From assembly GCA_963932465.1 (NCBI GenBank), contig OZ010791.1:324093283-324157282 (forward strand): 64,000 nt of DNA, read 5' to 3'. Under the pieces are notes generated by a model. The model did not search any database and was not told where the DNA came from. It saw only the letters and a list, made by a program, of their open reading frames with translations. This stretch comes from Maratus speciosus. Its lineage: Eukaryota > Arthropoda > Arachnida > Araneae > Salticidae. The position numbers and the translations under genes were made by a program. Positions 10,909 to 23,679 of the stretch are shown here, one piece after another (the first letter of the stretch is position 1; every line of letters starts with the position of its first letter).

Positions 10909-12714
10909 CATAACAGTCGCAATGGGTAATTTCATCAAAATTACATGTCTTGATTAGGTATAATAAATAATGCAGTTTAATTTTTTAATATTTTGAACAG
11001 TCGAAGTGTATGGAATTAGTATTTTGGTAACTTTAAGTTAAAAATAATATTTCTTTTAAGAGACTAAATAGTAACCTATATATGAGTTCGTTTTTAAACA
11101 ATTTCTTTCGTCGAAATTCGACGAGATTCATCACGTTATTAATTAAAACATTAGCTCCATTGCTGTAAATTATGCATTTTAACCTCATACAGATCATTAT
11201 GGAGTCGAATGTTGAAGTCGATGTTCATACATTGGTGACCTGAGATATAGATTGATCCCCCCCCCCCTTTCAGAAGTTTTACGTTCTACGTATGTAACAA
11301 CCACTATTTTTTTCGAACTTTTCATTCTTTGTAAGCTTCCAAATCGATGCAATTCATTTTGAATTTTAAATTAAGAGAAACGAAAAGAAAATCGAATACG
11401 GAAAATACGATTTTGGGCATTAGTCGAAAGGCTACGAGTGATACTCAAAGAAATCGAGAAAAGTATAATGTCATGTATGCATTACTCATATGTATGTATT
11501 CTTATGCATGTATGTTTGTATTCAGACGAATGTATGTTTCTATCGGGAAATTTTCTTAATCGGGTTTGTAGACAAATTCATAATTTACTGAGAATTGTTT
11601 GATGCGAACATTTAACAATTTGGTAGCTGACCCAATTACTGAGATTATTCATCTTGTTTTATTTTTAATTCATCGTAGTTGAATATATTTCAGCTGAAAT
11701 GCAAGTGAACATTCTTAAGTAAATGGGATAAACACTTTTTTTGCCAAGATGTACACTAGAAAACAAAAATATGTAGATTACAAAATAAAAAATACCTGTA
11801 CGGGTTGGAAAACGTAGCTTCCCTATTTCTTGGTTTTAAGATTTTAGCTAATTTTACTGGAGAACACGAAGTTAAAATGCGAAGAACTCGGTTAGAGAAG
11901 AATAATCAGTACTGAATTTCAATGGAAATTTCGCCAAATTAGTCAGATACTGCCAAATTGGCTTAATTTGTGACGACATATTTTTGGTCGCCAAATTTGG
12001 TTACATTTCGTCCAAATGTCGCGAAGCTTAGCGATAAATGCGACGTCAATGTTAATGACTATGATCGCTTATGCTTATGATCGGAAAAATGGATACAACA
12101 ATGAAAGATATTTCGGGAGAAATCATGTTCACTAAAAGTCATAAATTAATCCCTGATTTTTTTTTAATCTGCTGCCTAGATTTAGTGTACATTTTAAGAA
12201 ATATACATATCTTATATGTGCAATGTTATACACAGAAGTTTCGAAAATGACGGTTAAAAGAAATTAATTCAAATGTATAGAGTTCTTCAGCTTAATTCTA
12301 TGTGGAAAAGTCGCATAAAAATAACCCAGATGCTTCCTAATATTTTCATAATAACGATATAACAACTCAGATGAAGAAAGGTATCAAGTTTGATAGAGGA
12401 GTATAGCAGACTATCTATGAGTGTGTGTTACATACGTGTTACAAACCTTTACCTGTTGCCATATTAAATAAGTGTAGGCCGTGCCAGACGAGCAAGTCTT
12501 TGAAGGAGCTTTGAAGTTTTCTGCCGCTAACTCGATGGATCAAGTTCTCAAAGATCTGAGCTAAGTTAAAAAATCGAAATCTCTCAAATACATCCGGGGG
12601 TAATTCTTTATCTTTACCGTAGATTCTCTTATCCAATGGTTTCCCTTTACTTTTAACATTTCTGAATTATTATAAAGAACAACAAATTATGCTGCCTTCA
12701 GTTATGCGCTGAAC
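10909..12714. other. AT-rich intergenic stretch
   Basis: No gene is supported. A C10 tract lies near 11260. Around 11935-12020 there are clustered, partly inverted GCCAAATT-type words. The 65-codon minus frame at 12439-12636 lies just upstream of the helicase remnant; it could not be assigned and is left uncalled. Confidence 0.4.
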
Positions 12715-14066
12715 AGCTTTTGTCTTTGCAAACAAAGGTTACAAATTTCCCTAAATCAACTTTTATTATTGGAAAAGGAAGAGCTGTAAAATATACAAAA
12801 ATGAAAGAAATTAGTAATACAATCATAGAGCAGTTAGGATCAGAAGCTATCATTCTTTTGGCACTAACAGGTACTGCTGCATTTAATGTCAAAGACAAGG
12901 TAACTCACTCAGTGCTTAAAGAACCAACGTGTTTTAAATAGTTCAATAATTTAAAAAGTCAGCAATACATCTACAGCTCTGAATGAATACAGTGTTATTT
13001 CTCATTATTGACGAATTTTCAATGATAGGCTGTCGTCTTATGGCTGACTTTGAAGAAAGATGTCGCGAAGGTAAAATAGATAGCATTGAGCTTTTTAGAG
13101 GATTATTTGTTTAAATCCTTGGACGTATTAGGCAGTTACATCGCGTAAAAGACATTCCTCTATATAAGAGACATTCTTTAAAAGTCATTTTGATTCTTCG
13201 CGGACAAAAAATACTTAGAGCTTTTAAAAAATGTTTCACATTAACAAACTCATTGAGACAAAACGACGATCAGCAGACACAATTCCGAAAGACTCTGAAC
13301 TCACTTTGCGTGAGTCAAGTTTTTGACTACCTCTCACCCCTTTTGAAACGACGCAAAGATATACTGCTTTCGGCCAACTTGAATGATTTGTAGGTGCCAT
13401 ATGTCTTTTTCTCAAAACCAAGTAAGCTAAAGAATATAATCAAGAAGTACTTCTTAAATCAATAAACAAGAACTTTAGCAGATCACAATGATTAAACAAC
13501 AAGATAGAGTGAAGATGAGCACACGTCTGGACTTCAGTCTAGACTTTCCTCAGCAGCTGGATGCAGGGTTATGCATTATGCTGCATACCAATATCTGAAT
13601 GGAGTGAGAATTGGTAAACGTAAGTACGATAAAAGATATTGCCTATGGCCCACGTTTTCAACCTCGAGGTTTGCCACTGGTCAAAATAGTTCATTTTGTT
13701 GAGTATCATGAGCTATTTCTAACTGTAATTTTTTTTATCAAACCTATTTGTAAATATTAGAAACAAGAAAAAGCCTCATTCACATGAAGTTAATTACCAT
13801 TAACTGTTGCATACCTTGCCACCATACATAGATCCTCGAGTTTAACATTGTCAAAAACTGCTGTAGATATCCATCTAAAGGTGTTGTCACATAAACAACT
13901 TATGTCATTTTTACTGTAGTTTGTCATTTAGAGAAAGTTCTAATGGAAGCAATTTTCGCTAAGGACAGGCTTTACCCAATTAGAAGTATGGAAGCACTTG
14001 CTGACAGATTAGAATTTGTGCATTACCCGAGGCAACTGACGACTGAGTTAAACACTTTAAAATGAA
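12715..14066 (+). pseudogene. PIF1/Helitron-type helicase remnant
   Basis: Fragments in different plus-strand frames line up in the order expected for a PIF1-family superfamily 1B helicase. 12720-12941 has a degenerate Walker A region (FIIGKGRAVKY) followed by LLALTGTAAFN and THSVL. About 12995-13060 has IIDEFSMIG, the Walker B type motif. 13190-13393 has FTLTNSLRQNDDQQ, the motif typical of this family. About 13625-13710 has TIKDIAYGP followed by LPLVKIVHF. Frames shift at least between 12940 and 12995, and in-frame stops occur (near 13112), so it cannot encode a helicase. The P-loop lacks the normal G-x-G-K-S/T pattern. In animals such fragments usually come from Helitron transposons, whose helicase domain unwinds DNA during rolling-circle transposition. 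No Rep/HUH domain was found nearby, so origin from a host-type PIF1 gene is not excluded. Confidence 0.75.
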
Positions 14067-17000
14067 GTATCGACGATTGTTATTTCAAACTTACTTTTAT
14101 ACTATTAAACAGCAATCTAGAAAATAATTTTTTTTAAAATAATATCTTTTAAGTTTACGCGCCTCCATGCTCCGACATTTCGGCCTGACGGATACTAGTA
14201 ATATGAAAACTATTAGCCCGGTCGGGCCGAGCGGTCTTGAGTGTTCGTCGTTCATCCTTCCGCCACAAGGCGGACACTATCTTCTGATCCACGTGAGGAC
14301 ATGATATCGTCCTTTGAGCGGGTAGTGGAGTCCGCATAATGCTACCGTAGTGATGGAATAACCGGACATGGGATCTCAAAACCTGAAGTGTAGATCGATG
14401 GACAGCTGACCCGATCTGGTACACTGCTTAAGCAACCCTCCATAAAAGGTTGATGCAGCTACGGCATCCTTGGCTTTGCTCTAGTTCATCCCTCTGCCTT
14501 GAAGCCATGTTGATTCGAGACCACTGAGAGGGGTTCGTGACCAACTTAACGCTAAAACAGTTGCACTCGAATATCTGAAATTTGTCAGTACTTTTTATAA
14601 TAATTTTAAAGATTGTATAAAATAATAGTTTGTTTCTTGGTAATATTTAATTACTTTATTTTTAATTATATTTCACGAAATATTACGGTTATTTTGAAAA
14701 AGAAAATCGTATAAGCCGATTAAAATGCAGTTACGTTGAACATTGTTTTCGCTAGTGTTTTTTTTTTCGACATAGTATTTAATACACTCATAAAAATAAG
14801 CTGTTTTTTTAATTGTAGAATTATACTTATAATCCGTTAAGAATAAAGTTTTTCTGTCTGAATAAAATCGTCGTTGAATGGTTAAAAGTAAATGTGTAGT
14901 ATTTTTATTCGATAGGATTATATGTATGGAAACTTGAAGGTGTATGTCAATAACTTAATTCAAAATGCTTCCTCAATATTCTTAGTAATTATCGAAAATA
15001 AGTATTGTAAATAAACAATTGTGTCAAGATAGTTTTGTTTTTTAAGTTTTCTTCCATACCATTCTTTACTTCTTGTTAATTCTAGATCCGATACATAAGA
15101 GATTCATTAACCTTTTTTAATTGATGTAAAACTTTTCTCTGGAAAATCTACATTGAGATAGATGAAGAGTCCCGATTTAATTTTTTACACATATATCTTT
15201 TTCATATACTTTTTAAAAGAAACAATTTACGTATTTATTAGTATTTTAAATAATGTTCAAAAATCTTATTCTGTCCGGTTTTGTGTAATTTTTTTTTTGT
15301 TTGTTTTTTTGTAAAAAAAATTTTTTAACCCGAAACCCATTTTTTTTTTTAAGAACCCTTTCGTATTAAATAATGATTAGCTGTATGAAATTTGCTTAGC
15401 AAAAAATATTTTTCACGCAGAAAATCTTGTCTTTATTAAAAGTTTATGATTTATAAGTAAAAAAAAAAAAAAGATGTCAAACAAATTTATCAGCTCCGAT
15501 TTAAACTTCTTACAAATTGGAAAGTGTTTTTTTTTCTTTTTTTTTCTTTTTTTCTTTTTTCGCATCCTTTCGAAATATTTTTAGTTACCTTCTCCGTAAA
15601 ACTCTCGGAAGAGAAAAATTATTTTAGTATATAATTAGACGATTATCTTCTAATTTGTTTTAAATACTTGATTAATATTTTATAGTAGGTACATTAATTA
15701 AGTCGAATAATAAATGCAATGAAAGTTTCAACAAGCCGGCATGATACAGTCTGCAGCCTGTATAATACTATAAAAATCTATATGTATAGTAGCTGACTCA
15801 ACCGACTTTGCCCGGGCCCGTGCTAATATTCTTAAATGAATTTTAAATTTGTAGGATTTTATATCTCTATTTCGATTTTGTCTGAAATACTTGCCCGCGC
15901 ACTGTGTGAAAATCGGAGAAGCTGCTAATTGTTAAGATTTGTTATGTAAATTTTTTCGTAATTTTTGGAAAATTGCATGTTTTAGTAATGAACGAGTTAA
16001 AACTTTAAAACAAGATCTAGTGGTGCAAAAATGAGTTAAGAGCGTGGTACTTAGTAGTGTACAGTCCAAAAGCTTTAAAATGGTATGTCACATGAAAAAA
16101 TCCATTTCCGCCCTCCCACGGGGGAATGTACCCTAATAGCCTTCTAATTCGATTGGTGGATTCAAAATAGACTCCCTCTTTAAAAAGGCCCGGTACATTT
16201 ATCGACCTTAGCAACCCTTCTTTCCTATTCCATTCTTTTAATTGGGGTTTTTAATTAATAACTAAGCTAAAAATTATAAATTTAAAATTCTGAGTCTCAA
16301 GTGCCTTAGGAGAGGACTTGGTCTATCTACTCAAAAATGTTCAATCTCCTATGTGTCGTAGATTTCGCTAGCCAATGCAGACACACAGAGCGATTTTTTT
16401 TTTTTTTACTAGTATATATAATAAGACTAAAAAAATGAGTTGAATGGACATAACATGATACGGACGGTAATAACCAATTTAAAAAAATTAATTCTTACAA
16501 ACTAACATCATTAAAAATACTTAAAAAATTACGAATATTAAAAAATAGCATTAAATTTTCGGGTAACTCAGTTAAATAATTGTTCAATTTAAAATTATAA
16601 AATTTTACAACTACTACTAATAATTATTTTTAATGTCAGAATACATTTTTGTATTCATATACCAAACACATAAGGACGAAGGGGTATCATACAAAAGGTT
16701 TTGAAGAAGCTTTTCGCATAATGTGTTTACTGTTTATATTTCATTAAAACACGTTGTTTGATTAAAATTTCCAGTTAATAAAAAATTAATGAAAAAGTCC
16801 CAGTAAACAATCTAAAAGATTGCAGTTCAAAGATTGAGAGTTACTTGGGTACCGTAGTAATAATAATTTTTGATTTATTTGAAAAAAATATCAAAGGAAA
16901 GAGATAACAAATTTGTAGAGAGTCATTTTCAAAAGTAAAGGCATAAAATGTTCAGGGCTGACTATTGAAGCAATTTGGAATTAAAATTCTTTTTCCATTT

Positions 17001-18112
17001 TTATTAATTATTAAGTTATCAGCTAATTTTAAAATATATTTTGCGTTTACCAAAAAAAAGGAAATGTCTTTCAATTACATAGTTTCTGAATAACAACACC
17101 TTCTAATTTCATGTGTTTCCAAAAAAAAAAAGAATTAAAAAATGTGTCTTAAAATTGTCCCTTTGAATTAGAGAGCAGCCTTAAAATGAAATAAGTCTTT
17201 AATTTATTTCATGAATCAAAATTAGTAGCATTCACTTGGCCTTTGCGAAATTATTACAATATAATAACATAGATTATATTTATATGATCATCTATAGTAC
17301 TCAACATCATCTACTATCAATATTGCTACTGTCGGGTAATGTGTTCCTCAAAATTTTTAGAAAGCGTTGTTTTCTTTCAACAAATAGAAAATCAAATACA
17401 TTTTTTCAAGATATATGCATCAACAGTTTTTTAAGGTTCTTATTATTTTTTAAAAAGCAGTCTGCAAATAATGCAGTCTGAAAATATTTTTAGTTAAAAG
17501 GAAAACATTATCTTATTACAAATTTAAGAAATATTCCACCTGGAAAATGCAAAAAGAATTTAGAATGCAATGTGTTGAACTTTAAAAAAGACACAATAAG
17601 AAGACTCCCCTATGTTATTGATACTCTTTGTTTAAACAGATGACGGGTATGCAACGGATGAATGGATAAAAAACGTAAAAAAATCTTTGTAAAATTCCAG
17701 TTCCTATTTTATTTCGAAAGAGAAAGTAATGTATGTGTTATTTTTATTTTTTAGTGCTGAATAAAAAATATAAATTTACACACAGACAATATATATATAG
17801 AGATGAAACAAAACGCAAAACGATAGATATTGTCAAACGTCTAGAAACCTCCATTTTTTATGAAATATGCATCGCTTTCATTTTCTAGTATGGTTATGTA
17901 CATTGTAGCAAATATTGCATTGGAAATTATTAGTTTCTTTGAGATCGTGAGTTTTTGTTTGATAAAATCATGATAGTCGTTAATTATGATTAATATTTTA
18001 ATAAAAATATATCGGTAACAAAAGTATTTGGTTGATTTCTTTAGAATCCAACCTATTACAATCGTTTGCCGTCAGCATCACTGAGGGTAACTACAGGTCA
18101 CTTGTCTTAAAA
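14067..18112. other. Intergenic; GC-richer unidentified patch at 14160-14570
   Basis: 14160-14570 is compositionally distinct. It contains GGGCCGAGCGGTC near 14225, which resembles a tRNA A box, but no B box lies at the right distance, so it is only a possible SINE fragment. Another mixed patch (15790-16250) includes GCCCGGGCCC and a 65-codon minus frame of unknown nature. The rest is AT-rich with long T tracts (15290-15560, 16390). 17510-17740 resembles parts of the repeats at 30550 and 31650. Confidence 0.4.
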
Positions 18113-18291
18113 GGGAGGCTAACGGAACAGACAGACTACCGCAGTGCATCCCACGTGTCTTTTTTACAGAGCGCTAGAGTGAATGTGATGTTCTTATCGC
18201 ACACCTTCATTGTTGCATTTGAGCGTCACTTGACTACAGTGGTCTGTAAAAAAAGATACGTGGCGGTAGCCTGTTTTTCTCGTTAGCCTCG
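18113..18291. mobile_element. Foldback MITE, ~70-bp arms
   Basis: 18115-18185 and 18222-18289 are imperfect reverse complements sharing GAGGCTAACG, CTACCGC and TCTTTTTTACAGA blocks. The plus-strand frame 18032-18286 runs through it and is explained by the repeat, not by a gene. Confidence 0.7.
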
Positions 18292-18935
18292 CTCACAAGG
18301 CATACAAGAGGCGTTAGACGATCTGCAATAGTGAGGCAACCTCAAACACCTCAGAAAAATTCACAGTCCCAGGAACATAGCTGGAGTAATCAATTTTTAC
18401 CTTTTTACAAAGAATAATACTAATCAAATGAAGCGCAGACACTTTATCCTATCGATTGGAGAAGAGTTGACCACAGAGCTCTTGCCTTGGACCAATCCTC
18501 TGTCTATTAGTAGCAAATGCCCTGAAATATCGAAAACAGCTTCTATATGCACTATTCGCCGTTGCTGATGATTTCAGCTTTGTTTTTGGGGTCGTATTTC
18601 CCGAATTCTGTAACAGGTAGATGGCACTGTATTCCCCATATTTAGCGAACTAGTTCCATCTGAAACTCTCACCGTGCAAATACCAAACTCTCACCATCAA
18701 CAGCTCGATGTAGACTGGCCAACTGCAATGCATATTAACGGCATCAGCTCGCATACATATCATTCCTTAGACGTAAACCCATATTTTATTACCATATCTC
18801 TGTCACATTAACATCTTAAATACCGAGGATAAAGAATAAACTATTGAAAATTGGTTACAACACAACAATAGAAACGAATACTAAGTTATAAGGAGGCATT
18901 TGGGAGATGAGTCATCTCGCTTTACAAGTACTAAC

Positions 18936-19134
18936 AAATTATTTACATTAAAATCACAGACAATACATTAAACAATTAAAATTATTACATAAAAACACTA
19001 AAAACATATTAAAAATTGGGACGTTTCGGATCATCCCGATCCCTCCTCAGACAATTTTTAATATGTTTTTAGTGTTTTTATGTAATAATTTTAATTGTTT
19101 AATGTATTGCCTGTGATTTTAATGTAAATAATTT
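18936..19134. repeat. Near-perfect long hairpin (83-bp arms)
   Basis: Arms 18936-19018 and 19052-19134 match at 82 of 83 positions by eye, around a 33-nt loop. The arms are AT-rich; the loop is not. Such arm identity implies recent formation, gene conversion or an active palindrome. Other foldbacks in the window are far more diverged. Confidence 0.93.
19012..19058 (-). ncRNA. Hammerhead-ribozyme-like core in the hairpin loop
   Basis: On the minus strand the loop reads CTGAGGA (19050-19044), then a possible stem GGATC/GATCC with a 5-nt loop, then GAAA (19027-19024), then C and GTC (19022-19020). The surrounding palindrome arms supply a helix where stem I would be. CUGANGA...GAAA...GUC is the conserved hammerhead core. 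Stem III would be absent or a single pair, and stem II has one extra G, so cleavage is uncertain. Minimal hammerheads with very short stem III are known from Penelope-like elements and retrozymes. Confidence 0.35.
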
Positions 19135-19534
19135 AAAGATGGAATTCAGACGTAATATTTTTGCTTATATAAGTACTAACAAAATTAGCATCAATATAGT
19201 ACATTTTCTTACATCTTGGAAGGGTCCATTTATCAAGTATGTAGATCTTATATTTCGAGTGCAGGGACATACAAAAGTTTTCGATAACATTCATTGAATG
19301 GTTTAAATTTGAATCTCGTGTGATCTTAGGAAATATAGTATAGCATGTGGTCGTTTTTTAAACTATATCATATCATTTTTTTTTTCAATTTTTTTATATA
19401 ATTGCATCATATCCACTTAATTACATTTGATAAGCAAAGTTTAAAATTTTGAAAAAATATCTTCTTTGCCAAAATAGTGAACTTAGAAAAAGTGGGAAAA
19501 AAATCTTTAATTTGTATTAAATCTGATGTATGTA
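19135..19534. other. AT-rich spacer
   Basis: Nothing recognisable between the hairpin and the following foldback. Confidence 0.4.
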
Positions 19535-20637
19535 CAGACGTGGGGGAAAAATGTAAATACCCCTACTAACTCTGCAACTAATTATAATAGAAAAAAAATT
19601 ACAGGTGCAAACGACTGGAAATAAAGTCTACTTTTAAATGGTGTATATAAAATTTGCTTAGGGGACCATTTACAGATCACAACCAGACCAAACTTTGTTT
19701 TTTTTCAATGGCAATCTCCAATTTTGACAATGTATGACTTTTGTTCAAATTATATCTAGACATGAATTTCAAGTCATTTGGTTGATACGTTTTCGAATTA
19801 TAATCATTCCAAATTTAGAGCTTCTTGTGTTAAATTACATTTTCATATTTTTATTAATATCTCCTGAAATTATAATCCTTATGTGATATTTTTTTTGTTT
19901 AAATATAATAGTAAAATTCCAAATTTAAATACATAATTTGTAATTTTAAAAAGTTTATAATATGAATTATGAAATTAATATTCGAAAAAAATATGAATTG
20001 CAACCTACAATTTTTTTTATAGTTTTTTGTTTACTATGTCCTGCTTTGTGCAAATTCTCAATTTCAAGTTTTTCTTCTAAACAGTTTTCGAATTATGAGT
20101 AAAAACATCAAATTGGTTTAAGATGGTCAATAATTTTTATGGTCAGAATGGTGAATAATTGCTATGATGTTCGAAAATCATAATTTGAAAAGAAAACAGG
20201 AAAATAGTCTAAACACATTAAGCGAGTAAGATGTTTCTATTGGCAAGAAATAATACATTAATAGAAGTGACGTAGTCATTCTGTAGCATTTCAACAATCG
20301 AGTACCGAACTTCAATTTGGATACAGCCCCTAAAATAGGTTCATTTTAAAATTATTATTATTTTTTTTTTTTTGGAAACTAATCATGCGATTTTCATGAA
20401 AATTTAGATTTTGTATAACTGAAGGGTATAGAATCTATTTATTGAGTGAAACTTGGTTATTGCTGTTGAAAAGACAAAGTTTGGGTTCAATTTTATATTT
20501 AGATGGCTCCCTAAGTAAATTTTACATACATCATTTAAAAATAGGCTTTATTTCCAATCGTTTGGTACCAGTAACTTTTTTCTACAATAATTTGTTGCAG
20601 AGTTAGTAGGGGGTGTTTACTTTATTTTTCACTACTG
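19535..20637. mobile_element. 1.1-kb foldback element, TA target duplication
   Basis: About 210 bp at each end are reverse complements, including the shared block CCCCTACTAACTCTGCAAC. Termini begin CAG and end CTG, flanked by TA at 19533-19534 and 20638-20639. The interior is AT-rich without coding potential, but has two related TTTTCGAATTAT-containing segments near 19790 and 20085. It is non-autonomous, and the TA suggests Tc1/mariner-like mobilisation. Confidence 0.85.
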
Positions 20638-20908
20638 TACCTTAAATAATAAATAAAAAAAAAATCAACCAACTCTTCTGACAGAGCAAGAAGGACTTTT
20701 TCATTGCAATAATAAGGTTGCATCTTACGTTAATGTTTAGTCCACCTACTCGTGATTAAAAGCATTTGCTACAGGATAAAAGATATCTGTTTTGAAGCCT
20801 GACTTAGGCATGGATGTTTGTATTGTGTAGGATTCCACTTTAATCGGAGGTCCCTGTTTCTTTAATTTCTCGTGTGTATAAGTTGACCGCATGACAACAA
20901 ACCAACCA
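20638..20908. other. Spacer
   Basis: No gene, repeat partner or motif recognised. Confidence 0.35.
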
Positions 20909-20911
20909 CAC

Positions 20912-20947
<36 letters not shown>

Positions 20948-21187
20948 ATGTAAAGTTACTAAAGTTTTTACCGGAAACTGGAATTTCTAAACTTTTTATG
21001 TAACGGCAACAACAAAAATTCATGTAACAGATATACTTTTGCACCGAAAATAAAAAAAATCTGTAAGTTTACTAAGAATTTTTTAGTAAACTGGGATGCC
21101 TGGAACATTTCGTGTAACTACAACCAGGGTTACAGATAAAATTTTAGTAAGATTACTGTAATTTTAGCAGATTCATTTGTAAAGGTA

Positions 21188-23545
21188 CACTGTAAAAAAA
21201 AGTGGTAACGTTCCATGTAAAATCCAGGAACGTTTCGCTTTTTTATCAGGTTTTCAGAATATTTTAGCTCTTTCCTGTGAAATTCTGGCTTTCATATCTG
21301 AAACGTTCCTGAACAAAAGTTGGAAATAGCAAAACGCTGCGATCGCCATTTTATTATTTTGTTGCTGTAATCCGTTGCTCGCGCGCGAGTGTCAAAAACT
21401 AATTCCTTATATGAATGTTATAAAATCAATATGGAATGCGAATAAATCAATAGACGTCATAATCCTTTACGTCTCTATTGTCAAGACCATTCAGATGAAA
21501 ATTCAATACCTCTGTGACATCGCTAAGAGATTATCCCTCGTACCTGTTTGTGGAATGTTTAACGAGCAGCCCGTGTAAATAAATACACCTATTATTTTGA
21601 TTTAGATTAACCAGGGGACCACGAAACATGATGCTCACCGATTTCTTCAAATGGGCCTTAGAATTTCAGAAATTGGGTGTCGGAGTTTAGCAACGTTTCA
21701 AATACCCATTAGTTTGCAGCTTTCAACGTGTTTTTCGTGTGTGGACGCAGAAGGCTCGCTCGCCTCCCGGACGGTCCGAGTTCGATGCTACCTCTTGACT
21801 TTTTTTTAATTAATTTTACATTTTGACACTTTACAATTTGATTTATATTTGATATATATTTGACACTTTGAATTGCTGCAAATTTGAATTTTTTTTTTTA
21901 TATTTTCGTAAAACATATACAATTACGTTTATGATTTTTCTTCATGAAAAGTTATATGCATTTTATCTCACTTGTAAACTAATATCTTTACTAAAGAAAA
22001 TCCAAAATATTTTATGTCTAGATTTTTTTAAAATTATTATTTACATTTATATTTTTTTATATTTTAAGGAAAGTTCAGAAACAATATATCATATATGTAT
22101 TTACTTTATTGAATTTTAACTGAACATTTATTTTTTCGTGTAAATTATATATAATAATTTTGATGTCAAATGTCCAAATGTGTTTATCTTTAAATGAATA
22201 AAAATGGACAAATTATATTTCAAAATATTTTTTCATTCTACCAAATAATGATAATAAAGCAAAAATTGTCAACTGGAAATGTAAAAATTGTCTGCGGATC
22301 CACATGACATATAACTTATGATATATATTTTTTAAGAAATCGTCAGATAGCATTTCATAATAATATCAGAATAAATTAAAACAATATATTGATATATTTT
22401 ATGTTCTTTTGAATACAAGTTCTAGGTAAGACGTTATGCTCTATTATAGGAAAATTTTTCGTATAAATATTCTGTTTTGAATATTTCTACAATATATGTC
22501 AATCGATTAATTGTATATTTACTAAACTTAAATGTCAAAGTCAGTAATAGCAAATAATTTTGCATTTCATCATTTGTCATATTTTAATATATTAAACAAA
22601 CCAAATATTAAAAAAAATATTTTTTCTTCTAATAAATTATTGTGCATTATTTGAGACTTGTATTTAAAATATAAAAAGGTAAATAGTAATAATATTATGA
22701 AAATAAACTTTCTGCACATATTAATTTGTATTTCCGTCAACAGAAAGGTTAGTTTAAAAATTACAGAAAAAATAGAAGTTTTCGTGAAAAATCAAAAACA
22801 TATATCGATTTTGAAAATATCAAAATTTCGAAGCTGTAAAAATTCACAACTTTGATTAAAATTTGTAAAGTGTCAAAAATATGAAATTAATATTAAAAAA
22901 AACGGTTAGGAGGCAGCATCGAACTCGGTTCGTTTGGCTGGCGGATTAACACTCTGAGATCACTCCACGTAATACTCGTTGAAAGTTGCAAACTAATCAG
23001 TATTTGAAACGTATGCTGAACTTCGGTTCCCACCAATTTCTGGGAATCTAAGTCCCATTTGAGGAAATACTTTCACTAGAATAATTAGGGATAAGAGTCT
23101 ACAATATACTTTGAATTCATAAAAATTGGTGAGCATCATATTTGGTGGTACCCTTGTAAGACTGCATATTAATTCTAAAACTTTAAATAACTAGGGACTA
23201 TATGTGAGCGTCGTTATTTTAAATGTAAAAAGAAATCAACCAATTATTTATGATAGGTTGCCCATTATTTATGCGAAGCGTTTCTGGAAAGTAACAGAAA
23301 CCTTTTGACCACTTCTGAAACGTTCCATAGAAAATAAGATAAGCTTTCTATGAAATGTCAGTAATGTTTTGCTGTCAACAGAAACATTCCTGGTATTTCG
23401 CAGGAAGCTTACTGGCATTTCTGTGGAAAGTGTTTAAGATATACAGTAAAGTTCCAGTCATTTTCAAGAAATGTTTCTTGGAAATAATGGGCAACTCAGC
23501 TGCCCATTTTTTCACAGGAACGTTCCAGAATTTTTTTTTACAGTG
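21188..23545. mobile_element. CACTGTAAAA-ended element, middle layer
   Basis: Bounded by TA at 21186-21187 and 23546-23547, with CACTGTAAAAAAA at the left end and its complement at the right. Both sides contain the inverted words AGGAACGTT and AACGTTCC in several places. No coding region. It hosts the inner tRNA-like foldback. Confidence 0.75.
21613..23165. mobile_element. Inner foldback with ~240-300-bp arms and tRNA-like segment
   Basis: 21613-21850 and 22858-23165 are reverse complements with many differences; shared blocks include ATGATGCTCACC, TTTGACACTTTACAA and GAGTTCGATGCT. The last block resembles a pol III B box, suggesting a tRNA-derived origin. The ~1-kb centre (21850-22858) is extremely AT-rich and its open frames are compositional. 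Confidence 0.75.
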
Positions 23546-23679
23546 TACAGATTTCTGTTACTTAACAAAAACAAGTTTTGGAGATTTACAGCTTCTTTTT
23601 GTACACTTACAGATGAAAGTTAATTAACCATGTAACTTTACATCTGTAAAACTACAGATTTTTTTATTTTTTTACAGTG

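Larger units (their letters stand above)
20909..23679. mobile_element. CACTGTAAAA-ended element, outer layer of a triple nest
   Basis: Starts CACTGTAAAA followed by a ~30-base A tract and ends TTTTTTTACAGTG. Inner flanks on both sides share ATGTAAAGTTAC and ACAGATTT-like words in inverted order, but similarity is modest. The flanking dinucleotide is CA on both sides. It contains the next element at 21188-23545. Confidence 0.6.

Noticed and set aside
12439..12636. 65-codon minus-strand frame next to the helicase remnant
   Set aside because: Opposite strand to the helicase fragments and no clear motif match.
16017..16214. 65-codon minus-strand frame containing YIPPWEGGNGFF
   Set aside because: Looks protein-like but I cannot assign it to a family; could be part of a repeat. 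Not called as a gene.
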